Below, piece by piece: positions 10,201-18,503 of a stretch of DNA of 64,000 nt. How positions within the stretch are numbered: position 1 is the first letter of the stretch; each line of letters opens with the position of its first letter. Location: contig JAPYXD010000259.1 in NCBI GenBank assembly GCA_030998225.1, forward strand, positions 6,123,001-6,187,000, in the 5' to 3' direction. The translations under genes and the position numbers were made by a program. The notes beneath the pieces were generated by a model that had not been told where the DNA came from, did no database searches, and saw only the letters and a list, made by a program, of their open reading frames with translations. This stretch comes from Diplolepis rosae. Lineage: Eukaryota; Arthropoda; Insecta; Hymenoptera; Diplolepididae.

Positions 10201-11835
10201 AGGATGAAAATATTTTGAATGTTTATTTTGCCTCATTCATGAGTTATAATGCTACTTTACGATAGCTTTACGATAGCTTTACTGTACAGCGTAAAGCTAC
10301 CGTTCAGCCAGTTCGCTAGGGTTAGCAAGGAAAACGTTTGTATGGAGATATCAAGGAGATGGAACGACGTTACCAGGGTAAATGGAATGTAAATATGATT
10401 GCACACTTTTGTTGGATGTTGAAAAGAGAAAGTGTTGAAGATAGTAAGGAGCGCAAACGAAACCCGCTCCACACATCTTTTGATGACAAAAGGGTTGCGA
10501 AAAGCAAACAATCGTGAGGTATTTGTTAGTCATGAGGGTATCGATGTATAGGGTTATGAGCTTAAGGGGTTACATATTGATGGATGTTTGAGTTTATTAT
10601 ATGAGTTCACTCATCACTGTAAGTCACAAAAAAAACATACACAAGATTTTTTGTTTTTGCAGTACATGACCTTTCCGATGTACAGGGTTATAGCGTTATG
10701 GAATTGAGAAATTATGGGGTCATAGTGTTGAGGGGCTATGGGGTTAAGGCATTACATGTTTTAGGGCTTAGTTGGTTATGGGGTTATAGGTATATTGAAT
10801 TCAGTGATTTTTTGAAGTGTTGTTTAAGGTTAAAACTGCAGTAAATACCCTTCCGCCTTCACTTCTTTTTTTTCGGTCCCAGTTGAGCTTCAGCTCTTGG
10901 GTTAACCTCAATACACATAGAATAATTTTTTATGTGAAACTCTACTTACCAATAAAAGTCCAATGTTACAAGTATTTTGGTTTGAATTTGGTTTGAAATT
11001 AGGATGAATATCAGCATCTATAATTTTAAGCACCGTACCACCAATTTGTCTATGGATGCTTCCAACTCTAACAGTATATTTTTTATTATTTCTCATTTTT
11101 CTATTCTTCATTATATGGATGCAGCTAGCTGCAGTTAAAACGAATGTTTTAGATATTAAGCTTCCAGTACAATGGTGTTGTTCAACAGAATTTCTTATAG
11201 AAACTACGAAGAACACGGATCCAAATGGAACTATCTCTCCGTCAATAATTTTATCCGTTAAGGAGATCGAATCGAATACTATTAAAAAACAAGATATGGT
11301 GAAATGAAATTTTTTGTGTCATTTATACATCTTGCTTAATATGAATCAGTAAAATTCATTGCAAACCAGTGCATATACACTAATTACAAGCAATAAGTCT
11401 TCCACTCAGGGTCGGATTAAGGATGAGGCCAGTGAGGCCACTGACCTCGGGCCCCCACCACTTTGGGGCTCCCATCAGCCATGTAAAAAATTGCATAAAA
11501 AAAAAATTTCAAACAAAAATGTAGCATAAACTCCAGTTTGATTTTTATTCACTCGACTTTTCACGTTTGGTAAAGGGCCCCCACCATCAACTAGTCTCAA
11601 GGCCTTCACCAACCTAAACACGGCCCTGCTTCCACCGGAAGTATGCAGTGAAATACTTATAACTGCAAATCAGTGTATATGCACTGTGTTGCAGTGAATC
11701 TCACTGATTCAGATTTAGTGAGTATATATAGATAAAATTTGAAAACTGCGAACAATTAAATATTATATTATATTTACCAGTAGCATCCATGGGTGTTATA
11801 AAAACATATAGGATAACAGCAAAAACGATTTTCAT
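1012..11835 (-). CDS. Secreted chymotrypsin-like serine protease homolog (S1A), catalytically dead
   Basis: Four coding exons (11835-11778, 11278-10950, 6941-6666, 1221-1012; 873 nt) join in frame into 290 residues. Residues 1-18 are a signal peptide. A short propeptide precedes K29|IIDGE, which matches the zymogen activation site of S1 proteases (usual form R|IVGG). The LTAAHC block reads LTAASC, so the catalytic His is Ser71. The DIALL block reads NIGLL, so the catalytic Asp is Asn124. GDSGGP reads RHSGSP, so Ser224 remains but the preceding Asp is His. The Cys42-Cys58 pair (Cys56, Cys72) and Cys168-Cys182 pair (Cys193, Cys209) are kept; the Cys191-Cys220 pair is lost. In insects such homologs act as cofactors in haemolymph cascades, digestion or venom; which applies here is unknown. 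There are no stops or frameshifts and all splice sites are consensus, so this is probably a working gene. Introns of 499, 4008 and 5444 bp are full of transposons. Confidence 0.85.
1412..1687. mobile_element. Palindromic MITE, TA duplication (276 bp)
   Basis: Inverted arms of about 55 bp begin CCCGCGCGGGAAATGC on the left and CCGCGGGGGGAATGC on the right. Both run into the shared word CAGCAAAAATGAT. TA at 1410-1411 and 1688-1689 fits a Tc1/mariner-type target duplication. It lies in intron 3 of the protease-homolog gene. Confidence 0.7.
1712..2054. mobile_element. TTAA-flanked MITE (343 bp)
   Basis: TTAA at 1708-1711 and 2055-2058 flanks inverted ends CCGAGTGGGGGACTAG and CTAAGTGGGGGATCTAG. 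TTAA duplication is typical of piggyBac and Kolobok elements; no coding capacity is left. It lies in intron 3. Confidence 0.65.
2059..2991 (+). repeat. GGGGCAA repeat field, cluster 1a
   Basis: Several tandem and partly inverted copies of a unit whose landmarks are: actagcgggtcataaagtg, TTGCCCC/GGGGCAA, a run near aaatccattttttgacccc, acTCGTGTG, TTCACACTCGCAAAATGAAC and GTTGCACAATATACTATT. The first part is itself an imperfect palindrome (AGCGGG...TTGCCCC / GGGGCAA...CCCGCT). Related copies lie at 3549-3640, 4740-5327, 6161-6217 and 47155-47890. No protein similarity. Confidence 0.6.
2995..3548 (+). mobile_element. Non-autonomous element with TTA duplication, copy 1 (554 bp)
   Basis: This sequence aligns throughout with 52166-52718. 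Both copies have TTA at each edge (2992-2994 and 3549-3551 here), start TGTGCC and end GGCAC(G/A)TAATATACTA. The inner ends GTGCC...GCGCACAAT are inverted. A 3-bp TTA duplication is the PIF/Harbinger habit, but no transposase is present, so the class is inferred. It carries a TGCGCATGCGCC motif at 3091-3102. It sits in intron 3. Confidence 0.65.
3549..3850 (+). repeat. GGGGCAA repeat unit and linked GC-rich sequence
   Basis: The first 90 bases are a GGGGCAA unit (tcataaagtg, TTGCCCC, GGGGCAAACAAATCC). The rest is a GC-rich stretch with the words GAGGCGAAGCCGAGG and GCGAAAGCGAGTTTTCGC, not matched elsewhere in the window. Confidence 0.45.
3890..4610. mobile_element. Fold-back element, TA duplication (721 bp)
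   Basis: Inverted arms of roughly 165 bp begin GGAAAGGACCTTCACCC on the left and GGAAACGACCTTTACCC on the right. TA occurs at 3888-3889 and 4611-4612. The spacer has no recognisable coding sequence. It lies in intron 3. Confidence 0.65.
4740..5327 (+). repeat. GGGGCAA repeat field, cluster 1b
   Basis: More units of the family at 2059-2991, ending in CCTAGTTGCACAA, where mariner 5328-6160 has inserted. The sequence resumes at 6161 as tatactattattttactcg, which matches the uninterrupted copy near 2880. Confidence 0.6.
5328..6160 (+). mobile_element. Internally deleted mariner, CGAGG family, copy 1 (833 bp)
   Basis: Terminal inverted repeats start CGAGGTCTGTCC and extend about 45 bp. The 3' flank keeps TA (6161-6162); the 5' flank shows AA. 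Comparison with the unbroken repeat near 2880 (cacaaTAtactatt) shows a TA duplication with one later point change. The element is about 450 bp shorter than a full mariner, and its deletion junction matches that of 44643-45575. It sits in intron 3 of the protease-homolog gene, opposite in strand. Confidence 0.85.
5534..6128 (+). pseudogene. Mariner transposase remnant (CGAGG family)
   Basis: An N-terminal DNA-binding part is readable at 5612-5854 (GNECMSKTRI, GRPSTTKTLDN, RRLTVRELEND) and a C-terminal piece with DWLLHHDNAPAY near 5888-5935. The copy opens with a stop four codons after the likely ATG at 5534, has a frameshift near 5820, and lacks the central region with the first catalytic Asp. 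The deletion also changes frame. Not functional. Confidence 0.8.
6161..6217 (+). repeat. GGGGCAA repeat remainder after the mariner
   Basis: Continues the repeat interrupted at 5327: tatactattattttactcgtg, then a short internal duplication of ACTCGTG and TTGACCTCGCTTTGC. Confidence 0.6.
6218..6665. other. Intron 3, nothing recognised
   Basis: AT-rich intron sequence directly after the exon 3 donor (in gene orientation). No repeat ends or open frames of note. Confidence 0.5.
6666..6941 (-). CDS. Serine protease homolog, exon 3
   Basis: 276 nt between acceptor CTTTTTTTAG and donor GTAAGT, phase 0 at both ends; residues 130-221. It contains IENNDVMSKN after the mutated DIALL block, MKAKVIGW (the usual VxGWG strand, here GWT), PNEFCKAEYGE (Cys168 region) and DDNICVNP (Cys182 region). 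Length and motif order fit the second barrel of an S1 domain. Confidence 0.85.
7576..8647 (+). pseudogene. Mariner transposase remnant (TTGGGTTGGCAA family)
   Basis: Readable pieces are RKGKNTVQARKKLYDVYGEK near 7626, RSTTREIAEKLNIPH before the MITE, and a clean C-terminal frame at 8375-8647 with YSPDLAPSDYHLF and the terminal EQNGQYIID. The second catalytic Asp is in HQDNARPHTS just upstream. Several stops, a deletion and the TTAA MITE destroy the gene. Confidence 0.8.
7907..8120. mobile_element. 214-bp TTAA MITE inside mariner
   Basis: TTAA at 7903-7906 and 8121-8124 flanks 13-bp ends CAAGTTCGTCGCC and CACGTTCGTCGCC (inverted). Removing the insert and one TTAA rejoins codons V-N|K-L-D-I-W-V, the normal mariner sequence, which proves the boundaries. 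TTAA use suggests piggyBac- or Kolobok-type mobilisation. Confidence 0.8.
8721..9733. other. Intron 2, nothing recognised
   Basis: Mixed sequence with a GC-richer part at 8800-9110 and a pyrimidine-rich stretch near 9100-9190. No coding similarity, RNA gene or inverted ends could be supported. Confidence 0.45.
9734..10321. mobile_element. Fold-back element with ~240-bp arms
   Basis: Arms 9734-9975 and 10084-10321 are nearly perfect inverted copies. They start CCCTAGCGAACTGGCTGAAC, contain a short tandem of TATCGTAAAGC and end AGGCAGTGCAGTGGTTC. The spacer is about 110 bp. The target duplication is unclear. It lies in intron 2. Confidence 0.7.
10540..10800 (+). repeat. Degenerate GGGGTTAT-type short repeat
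   Basis: Loose repetition of words such as AGGGTTATGAG, ATGGGGTTAAGG and ATGGGGTTATAGG over about 260 bp. Spacing is irregular and the repeats are imperfect, so it is not a telomeric tract. Intron 2. Confidence 0.4.
10950..11278 (-). CDS. Serine protease homolog, exon 2
   Basis: 329 nt between acceptor TTTTTTAATAG and donor GTAAGTAGAG; residues 20-129. It carries the activation-type start KIIDGEIVPFGS, the strand FFVVSIRN, HHCTGSLI, FVLTAASCIH with Ser71 in place of the catalytic His, YTVRVGSI, DADIHPNF and CNIGLLL with Asn124 in place of the catalytic Asp. The first barrel is complete, so the losses are substitutions rather than truncation. Confidence 0.9.
11341..11725. mobile_element. Palindromic ATCAGTGA-word element, split by hAT MITE
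   Basis: Left arm (gaatcagtaaaattcattgc, CAGTGCATATACAC) and right arm are inverted copies of each other. Between them sits the 222-bp hAT MITE plus its duplication. The ATCAGTGA word also builds the element at 22544-22814. It lies in intron 1. Confidence 0.55.
11407..11628. mobile_element. hAT-type MITE (222 bp)
   Basis: Ends CAGGGTCGGATTAAGG and inverted CAGGGCCGTGTTTAGG. 8-bp duplications CTTCCACT (11399-11406) and CTTCCACC (11629-11636) flank it. CAGGG ends with 8-bp duplications are diagnostic of hAT elements. No coding capacity. Intron 1. Confidence 0.85.
11778..11835 (-). CDS. Serine protease homolog, exon 1 (signal peptide)
   Basis: Starts at ATG 11835-11833 and encodes MKIVFAVILYVFITPMDA, a compact signal peptide: Lys, a hydrophobic core, then a small-residue cleavage region. 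The donor is CTACTG|GTAAAT. The last base plus two bases of exon 2 make Val20, so the frame is kept. Confidence 0.85.
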
Positions 11836-11899
11836 TTTCAGTTGTATCAAAAAGAAAAAATCGTATAATTTCTAGAGAAATAGGAGATTTTTAAAAACG

Positions 11900-11941
11900 G
11901 TCTGACTAAAGAGATCTATTATTATGCAACTATTTATATAA
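11900..11941 (-). promoter_or_regulatory. Candidate core promoter of the protease-homolog gene
   Basis: TATATAAATAG at 11940-11930 lies about 95-105 bases before the ATG. An arthropod-like initiator TCAGAC (11905-11900) follows some 35 bases downstream, slightly further than the usual 30. Inferred from sequence only. Confidence 0.4.
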
Positions 11942-13201
11942 ATTTCATATCTGACGAGTGAGATGAAGAGATTAGTAAAATTAAACATTAAATTAATCAC
12001 GCAGTTTTGTTACATCAATGCGCGATAAAAACTTCGAAATAAAATGATTTATTGTTCTATAAACTCTTGATCAAATTTCAATAAAATTTTTAATTTTTTT
12101 ATACGTGATAATTAAATTTAGTAGATATAATCACTATCAATTTTAAAAAGTAATGATTTTGAAATTCGTAATTAAAAGCCCGAAATATTTTTGGATATAA
12201 ATCTTGAAATAAAATTGTGTTAAAGATATGAATTCTAAAAAACTTCTAATAATAATTTACAGCAATTTGAAAATAAGCACCAAAACTAATATTTGAGTTC
12301 GAATATTTTGAGCAATACTCTTCTTTGAGTCAATGAACTGTTCTAATAAGAAAAAACCCAATACCTTCTCATATGAATTATGATTAAATTATTAGTATTA
12401 AATTTTTATAAAATTTGTCATTCTCTTTTATTTAACAGATCTGACAAAAAAATTTAAGAAATTGTTCTATTTGAAAAATTTTGTTTCAAGGTTAGAAATT
12501 TCAATGTTGAATCCTCATAGTACTCAAATAGGTCTACAAATTATCTCAACGGAATTTTTTCATGCAATATAAATTAACAAAGAAACGGTATTTGGGAAAC
12601 ATTAATCGATCAAGAATAAAATCCTATTTTTCAGTCAAACTATGTGAGATACAAAAACAAATTAGAAAAATAAAATATTTGCTTAAAAAAAATGTATGAC
12701 TTTTTATTTTAAAGATTTTTCCATGTAAGTATGTTTTACAATCTAACCAAACAAAGATTTGCATTAAAAAACCAAAATTATACTTTTTAGCCAAACATAT
12801 AATGCACAAGAAAATGTTTATACCTAAATGAAATATTCTGCTAAAAAAAATTCTTCAAAGTTGATTTCGATTGCTTTCTTATGCGACACATGTATTTCCT
12901 TTTGATCTTAAAAATGCCATAAAAAGTTTCAAAAATTTTCCTTTACCAACTAAAATATACGCTTGGTGAAAAAATAATAACAGAGAAAGTTGTTCAACTG
13001 TGAAAATTCTACAAATTTACTTCTGATAAATGTTTTTTGTTCTCCTTCAATCTCATTTTAAGCACAAGTTTGAAGAAAATTGAATTCACATTTACAATGT
13101 GGCTCGCTTAAACTTGCAACCGAAACTTTTAAGCTTTTTCATCTAAAAATATTAAATTATAGGAACATTTCCTTCTTGGCATTGTAATATTTCTATACAT
13201 A
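11942..13201. other. AT-rich intergenic, nothing recognised
   Basis: Upstream of the protease-homolog promoter. Strongly AT-rich with no supported coding region, repeat ends or RNA gene. Confidence 0.5.
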
Positions 13202-13864
13202 TAGGTCATTCCATATCAGATTTACAAATAAAATTTTAATATCAACGAAAAATTCTTTCTATTATTCTCTAGAGCAAAATAATCAACACGTATTTTTTTA
13301 TTTCTGAAAAAAAAATGTTTTTATCCCAGCGCAGTCGAAAGCGTCTTTTTTTCCACAGGAAGATTTTCAAATTCTTTAAATATTTGAATACAAGATATTA
13401 TTATTTGAAATTTTGGATTGGGAAAAAACTAACAATTTTCAATCAATGACTATTCAAAAACTATTTGACGTTTCAGATTACCGATCCCTTTCTGGGTTTC
13501 TCTATCTTGGTTTTATGAATAATTGCAAAGGCTTGATTTCAGTATTTACTCAGATGGAAAACCATCCATTTAGTGCGCTTGAACGCGTCAACTCCACAGA
13601 CGCGCCTCACGAAGCGAGACAAATCTGGTCAGCGCTCTGAATAAATTCGAATATTTCGGAATCTATGTATCGGCCAACTCCAAAAATTTTATACAACCTT
13701 TATCGCACATTAATAAACATTTTTAGTACGAAAAATCGAAAAACCATATAAGGCAAATGTGCCCCCTACCCGCAGTAATTACTCTAACGCCAATTCAAAT
13801 GTTTATCTTCAAATAAATAATAAATATGTAAAATAAATGAGTCACGTAAGTATTCTTATATTAA

Positions 13865-14517
13865 GGTAGTTTTCATCCAAGAAAATTAGACCTCAGGCAA
13901 AAATAGATCATTTTTCTTTCAAGAATAGCAATATTATTATTGAAGGGCTATTTTGAAAGAGAAAAGATTATTTCACATGAAAAAAATTTGAAACACATAA
14001 AAATAATTTTATTATTGACCCAACTTTTTTTCTTATCGCTCCTTACCAAATTTTAAAAAATTATGCGATTCTAATAAATCATGAATCATTTTTTCAGAGA
14101 AAAGTTTTCCCACAACTTCACCTTTTCTGATTTTTAAAAGTAAATTCTTTAATGGTTGAAACCGTTAAAAAACATTTTCCAAGACGAAATTTTTATAAAC
14201 AAATTGCTGAATTTGATAATAATTTATTCATTTTAGAAAATTGTAAATGGTTAAGTTGTAGGGAATCTTTTTCTTGAAAAAGTGATTTGTAATTTATTAA
14301 AATCGCATAATTTTTTAAAATTTGGTAAGAAGCGATAAGAAAAAAAGTTGGGGCAAAAATAAAATTTATTAATAAAATTATTTTTCTGTGTTTCAAATTT
14401 TTTTCATGGAAATTAATCTTTTCTCTTCCGAAATAGCCTGTCAATAATAATATTGCTATTCTTGAAAGCAAAATTATCTATTTTTGAATGAGGTCTAGTT
14501 TTCATGGATCAACTACC
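13865..14517. mobile_element. TTAA fold-back element, copy 1 (653 bp)
   Basis: Inverted arms of over 200 bp start GGTAGTT and contain ATTAGACCTCA, TTTCAAGAATAGCAATATTA and CCCAACTTTTTTTCTTATCG. The borders are TTAA (13861-13864) and TTGA (14518-14521). Same family as 26447-27110. A 92-codon minus frame at 14193-14471 is an arm effect, not a gene. Confidence 0.7.
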
Positions 14518-14521
14518 TTGA

Positions 14522-15010
14522 GGGGTCTACCAAAATTAGACGCTAAAAAAAGGCTATTTTCATGAATTTTGTTTGAGAGGCTTATATTATAGATATTGAT
14601 ATCAAAATTGTGAGACTAAGTAAATATACTATTACAATACAGAAATAAATTTTTTTTAAATTTATTTCAGACACTTTTTATAGATGAAAATGATGGTAAA
14701 TCATAGGTTCTCAAAAAGTAGATAGGTATGTCTAAAACAAAAAAACCAAACGGTTATAAATTCAGTATGCTAATCGCTATAGCGCATATTATACGATTTT
14801 TTATTTTTGCAAAAATAACAAAATGGCGGACATTTTTCGAAAAGAGAAAAAAACGTGTTTTGACCGTTTTTTGCACAAAAAAACAGTTAAAATTAAAATT
14901 TAAAAAAGTTCATGATATGCACTATAGCTATAGTTGTAAAGAATATGTGGTAAAAATTTCAGAAGTATCGGTTCATTAGTTTCGGAGATTTTATCAACAA
15001 GACGTCAAAA
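14522..15010. repeat. Kolobok-like non-coding fragment related to 40343-40720
   Basis: Starts GGGGTCTACC like the left end of 40034-41580 and shares ATAGCGCATAT(T/C)ATACGATT and AAAATAACAAAATGGCGGAC with it. Its later part parallels the region just outside the transposase stop at 59250-59400. Confidence 0.5.
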
Positions 15011-15432
15011 AACGTTGTTTTGAGAAAAACCCATTAAATTTTTTTTTTTTTTTAAATACATTATTAAATTGAGTCAATATGTTTAATAAGAAAAAAGAAG
15101 TTTAAAAACATCAGATACCTTAGAATGTCGTTAGGGGGCACATTCACCTTAGTCCAACTTTGAAAAAATCGTATTTCTTTATAACATTTTCAAAATTTGC
15201 AGCTTAAATAACAAGAACAATTTTTTATTCATGTTTTTAATAAAAAGTTCATACGATTAACAACCTTTTATTATTAGGAATTTTTTTCGACGTCGAATAG
15301 TTTTTGAATAATTAGTAACTGAAAATGTTTAGTTTTTTCCAAATCCAAAATCTCAAATAATCGTATCTTATAAAAAAAAAAATTCGTCAATATTAAAATT
15401 TCATTTTTAAATCTGATATGGAATGATCGATA

Positions 15433-16146
15433 TATTCTTTTCATAAGTATGTTTTACTTGTCATGCCGGACCTAGCAGAACCGAATATAAAACTTGGTAC
15501 TCTCCAAGCATGTCTTCCCGTTCAAGACACGCTTCGCGTGGACCATACCTTGACGACATTCAAGCTTCTCCGCTTCCTCAATCCTAACATTTCCTCATTC
15601 TTCAGCAAGGAGGATTCGCATCTTGGGTTTAGGAGGAATTGATGAGATGAATGATGCGGTTAAAACGAGCCATTCGCCGTATCGTAACTAAAATGATACG
15701 GCCGCAGGCAGTCGTGACTATTTGTCAGCGATCTGATGCTATTTAGGCCTAGCTTTAACATTGATTTCTTCCGTGACGGTATAATATCTAACCCATACTT
15801 CAATGCTGCAAGACTATTATTATTAATGGATCTTGAGATCCATTGTTACATTGTGTCACTACCTAACGTATATCATTTTAGCTGGATCATAGCTTACACA
15901 TGGAATGTGATCTTTAAAATCATACGGAGCATCATTTAGACACTCCCCGCTGGAAGTTAGGTCCAGCGTTACCAGACCATGCCATAAATATATAATCGTA
16001 CCATAATTTTCAATTTTCACTCTGGAATTGTTGCTAGATGCGTTTCAGACTTTCCACCTATGATAGTCACATTTTTCCCCCAAATATTCCTATGGTGGTT
16101 CGGAAAAATCCCTATGTTTCTTCCTACTTATTTCATTTTACATTGT
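15433..16146. other. Intergenic, nothing recognised
   Basis: Moderately GC-rich first half with no long frame; AT-rich second half. No inverted ends or known motifs were found. Confidence 0.45.
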
Positions 16147-16424
16147 CCCAAGTGGGGTTCCAGTATTGGAACAATATCGTTCCGATGTCGGCAGACGACA
16201 TTCCAGTGTCGGAACGACATCGGTTTCCGACATTGGATCGGTGTCGGATGAATGTCGAAATGTAAGATCGATTCGGTACTGGATTCCAATATCGTTCCAT
16301 TATCAAAGGGCAACACTTATTTGGTATCGGAATTTTAAATACAATAAATATAAACAATATTTTAGTTTTCATAATATTTATTTAAATCGAATTTCAAAGC
16401 TTATAATCAATACTAATATTAATA

Positions 16425-16620
16425 AATATAATAATAAATAAATATAAGATAAATATAAAATATAAATATAATAAATATAATACAATATAATAATATATAA
16501 CACAATATATAATAATAATATATAATAATATAATATAATAATAATATATAATAATATAATATAATAATAATATATAACAATAATACAATATAATAAATAT
16601 AACACAATAAATATAAAAAC
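16425..16620. repeat. ATA/AATAT microsatellite
   Basis: Nearly pure A/T with period 3-13 (ataataatatat). It produces long Tyr/Ile/Leu-only open frames on the minus strand that are not genes. Confidence 0.8.
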
Positions 16621-17099
16621 GAACTAATTTTTTCAATTTCGCTTAGTCCCTCCTTACTGATATTGCATTTGCGTTTCGTTAATATCATTAGCACTATGAA
16701 AAATCGAGTTATTCAAACTTATATTATTGGAACTGTAAATTTCACTTCCAAAACAACTTTTTAATTCTTGAGTCTTTTGTCATTTCAATGCACACTCACT
16801 TTCAATTATTTTGTCACACTAAATGTCTTTTTAAGACACGATGCTTCCTGGTGTATTCACGTGATCGTTTCCAATTTTGTTCAATTATACTATTTATATC
16901 AATCATTTTTCCACCGCACCGATATATAAACAGCCTCTACGTTCAAAAAAGAATAAGACACTACTTGAGTAAGACATTCCATACCTGGACAAGCAACGAA
17001 AAATAAGCGGCTGTCTACCAAATGTTTCTAAATATCCCTTGCAAAGGATATTCAGGTATATTAAAAGACTAATCAAATATGATTTAATCTAGAACTGTG

Positions 17100-17400
17100 A
17101 GGTTCCAAGTTTAAAGTACAAAAATTTACCATTTTCTAAAAAATTACAAAAATTTATTAAAATTTATATTTATCGACATAAAAATGCAAATTTAAGTAAT
17201 TTAAAATCATTTGAAATTAACTAAAAATTTATTTTAATCAATTAAAATTAATTAATTGGTTATTTTAATTAATTGAGGGTATACAATTAGTTTCTTAAAT
17301 CAATTGAAATTGATTAATTAGTTATAGTAATTAATTGAAATTAACTAGAATTTTAGTACAAATAAAAAAAGTCTAAAAAAATTATATAAATTTTTAATGG
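17100..17400. repeat. AT-rich TTAATTGAAATTAATT low-complexity tract
   Basis: Repeated short palindromic words of TTAATTRAAATTAATT type without fixed period. Confidence 0.5.
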
Positions 17401-17547
17401 AACTATTTTTATGAATAACTTATCCAATTACCAGATGCAATGAAATTGCATAATTAAAATCATTATTTTCGATTGAAAATAATTATGATGAATTTTACAA
17501 AATAAAATATATAAATATATAAAAAATATATAAAAAAATATATTTAA

Positions 17548-18305
17548 GACTCTCCTAGGACGGGTCTAGGCATACCTGTTAAAACCAAAAACCCCCTCTC
17601 TCGAACCAATACACCACCCGTGGAACCGCCTTTCGGCTTTAAACTTCACGGATGGTTGGTTCCATTAAAGTCGCGTACGAGTCTTCCGTCATCCGTTCGC
17701 TCGGAACTTCCATCCGCGGCCGCACGCCCGCTAGGCAAACCGTCTAGCCGCGCCAACCTGGGGAGAAACAAACAGATTCCTCCCCCGAACGACGCGGACA
17801 GCCAAGACTACCCGAGACGCAGGACCGCGAGTTCATCTCCCGACGCCCATCGAGCTCCCTCGTCCTCATCACAAGTGTAACGAATGATTCGATGAGCGTC
17901 CAAATCCGTTCAGACTGGAGCATCAGAAGGACCATCGTATCAGGAGTCAGCTCAGCACCCACTACCTGACCGAGGGCCTCCCTTGCCGCGCCCCACTTTG
18001 CACAGACGAAGAGTGCGTGCACTGCATTATCCACAGGGGAATCGCAGTGACAACACATCTCCTCGTCTCTTTTCTGAAAGCGCCTCAGGTACGCGTTAAA
18101 ACAGCCATGGCCTGAGAGCGCTTGCGCCAAATAAAAGCCGACCTCTCTGTGCTCTCTGTTTAGCCAGGTGGCGAGCTCCGGGATCAGGCGGTAGGTCCAT
18201 CTCCCGGTCTTCTCGCCATGCCATCTCATTTGCCATTTCTCGACGAGTTTGCGCCTTCCATCCTTGCGGATGGCCTCCTTCGCGCGAGCGATTTCCTGCA
18301 ATTCA
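17548..18305 (-). mobile_element. 5'-truncated R1-clade LINE
   Basis: Carries the last 185 codons of ORF2, a short 3' region ending GGAGAGTC, and then AT-rich tail-like sequence. GC content is well above the surroundings. The 5' edge meets the CCCAAGT element's repeats at about 18305. The terminal 38 bp recur at 124-161. Confidence 0.7.
17744..18301 (-). pseudogene. R1-clade LINE ORF2 C-terminal fragment
   Basis: 185 residues of the region after the reverse transcriptase. It has RWHGEKTGRWTYRLIP, a stretch typical of R1-like LINEs just before the zinc knuckle, then a CX2CX8HX4C knuckle at about residues 83-100 (CCHC...H...C), then a decaying Arg-rich end. Reverse transcriptase and endonuclease are absent because of 5' truncation. 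The end of the frame may run past the original stop. Confidence 0.75.
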
Positions 18306-18503
18306 GCACTGGGTTGCCGACATCATTCCGCTACTGAATCGACACCGGTTTCATGTCTGCAATCCGGTACTGAGGACCCTACATAGGAACGATGTCGTTC
18401 CGGTTGTATAAACGATGTCGGTCTAGTGTCGGAATCCAGTACTGGAAAACCGACATTGGAACGATGTCGTTCCGATCGTCAGTGTCGGATAACCCTACTT
18501 GGG

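Larger units (their letters stand above)
13752..15148. mobile_element. TIR element with GTGCCCCCTA ends
   Basis: Left GGCAAATGTGCCCCCTACC and right, inverted, GGTGAATGTGCCCCCTAAC. Bordering ATAA and TTAG may be decayed TTAA. It contains the fold-back element 13865-14517 and, from 14522, sequence shared with 40343-40720 that resembles the 3' non-coding part of the Kolobok-like element (aaaatAACAAAATGGCGGAC, GTTTCGGAGATTTT, TTTTGAGAAAAAC). Confidence 0.55.
13204..15428. mobile_element. Long-TIR element, GGTCATTCC ends, holding nested inserts
   Basis: Left end GGTCATTCCATATCAGATTT and right end (inverted) GATCATTCCATATCAGATTT continue as imperfect inverted arms of over 200 bp. The left word TTCAAAAACTATTTGACGT pairs with the right TTCAAAAACTATTCGACGT. 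TA precedes the left end. The middle is occupied by the element at 13752-15148. Confidence 0.6.
16147..18503. mobile_element. CCCAAGT-ended element with short-word interior
   Basis: Ends CCCAAGTGGGGTT and inverted CCCAAGTAGGGTT. The regions next to both ends are built from short palindromic words (CCAGTAYTGG, GTTCCGATGTCGG, GAACGACATCG), at 16150-16310 and 18300-18490. The middle holds AT-rich DNA, an ATA microsatellite and an R1-clade LINE fragment. No target duplication is clear. Confidence 0.55.

Noticed and set aside
10540..10800. Telomere-like GGGGTTA repeats
   Set aside because: Spacing and sequence are irregular and unlike TTAGG; it lies inside an intron.
16378..16694. Three overlapping 75-91 codon frames rich in Tyr, Ile and Leu
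   Set aside because: They are the translation of an ATA/TAT microsatellite; no real protein composition or motif.
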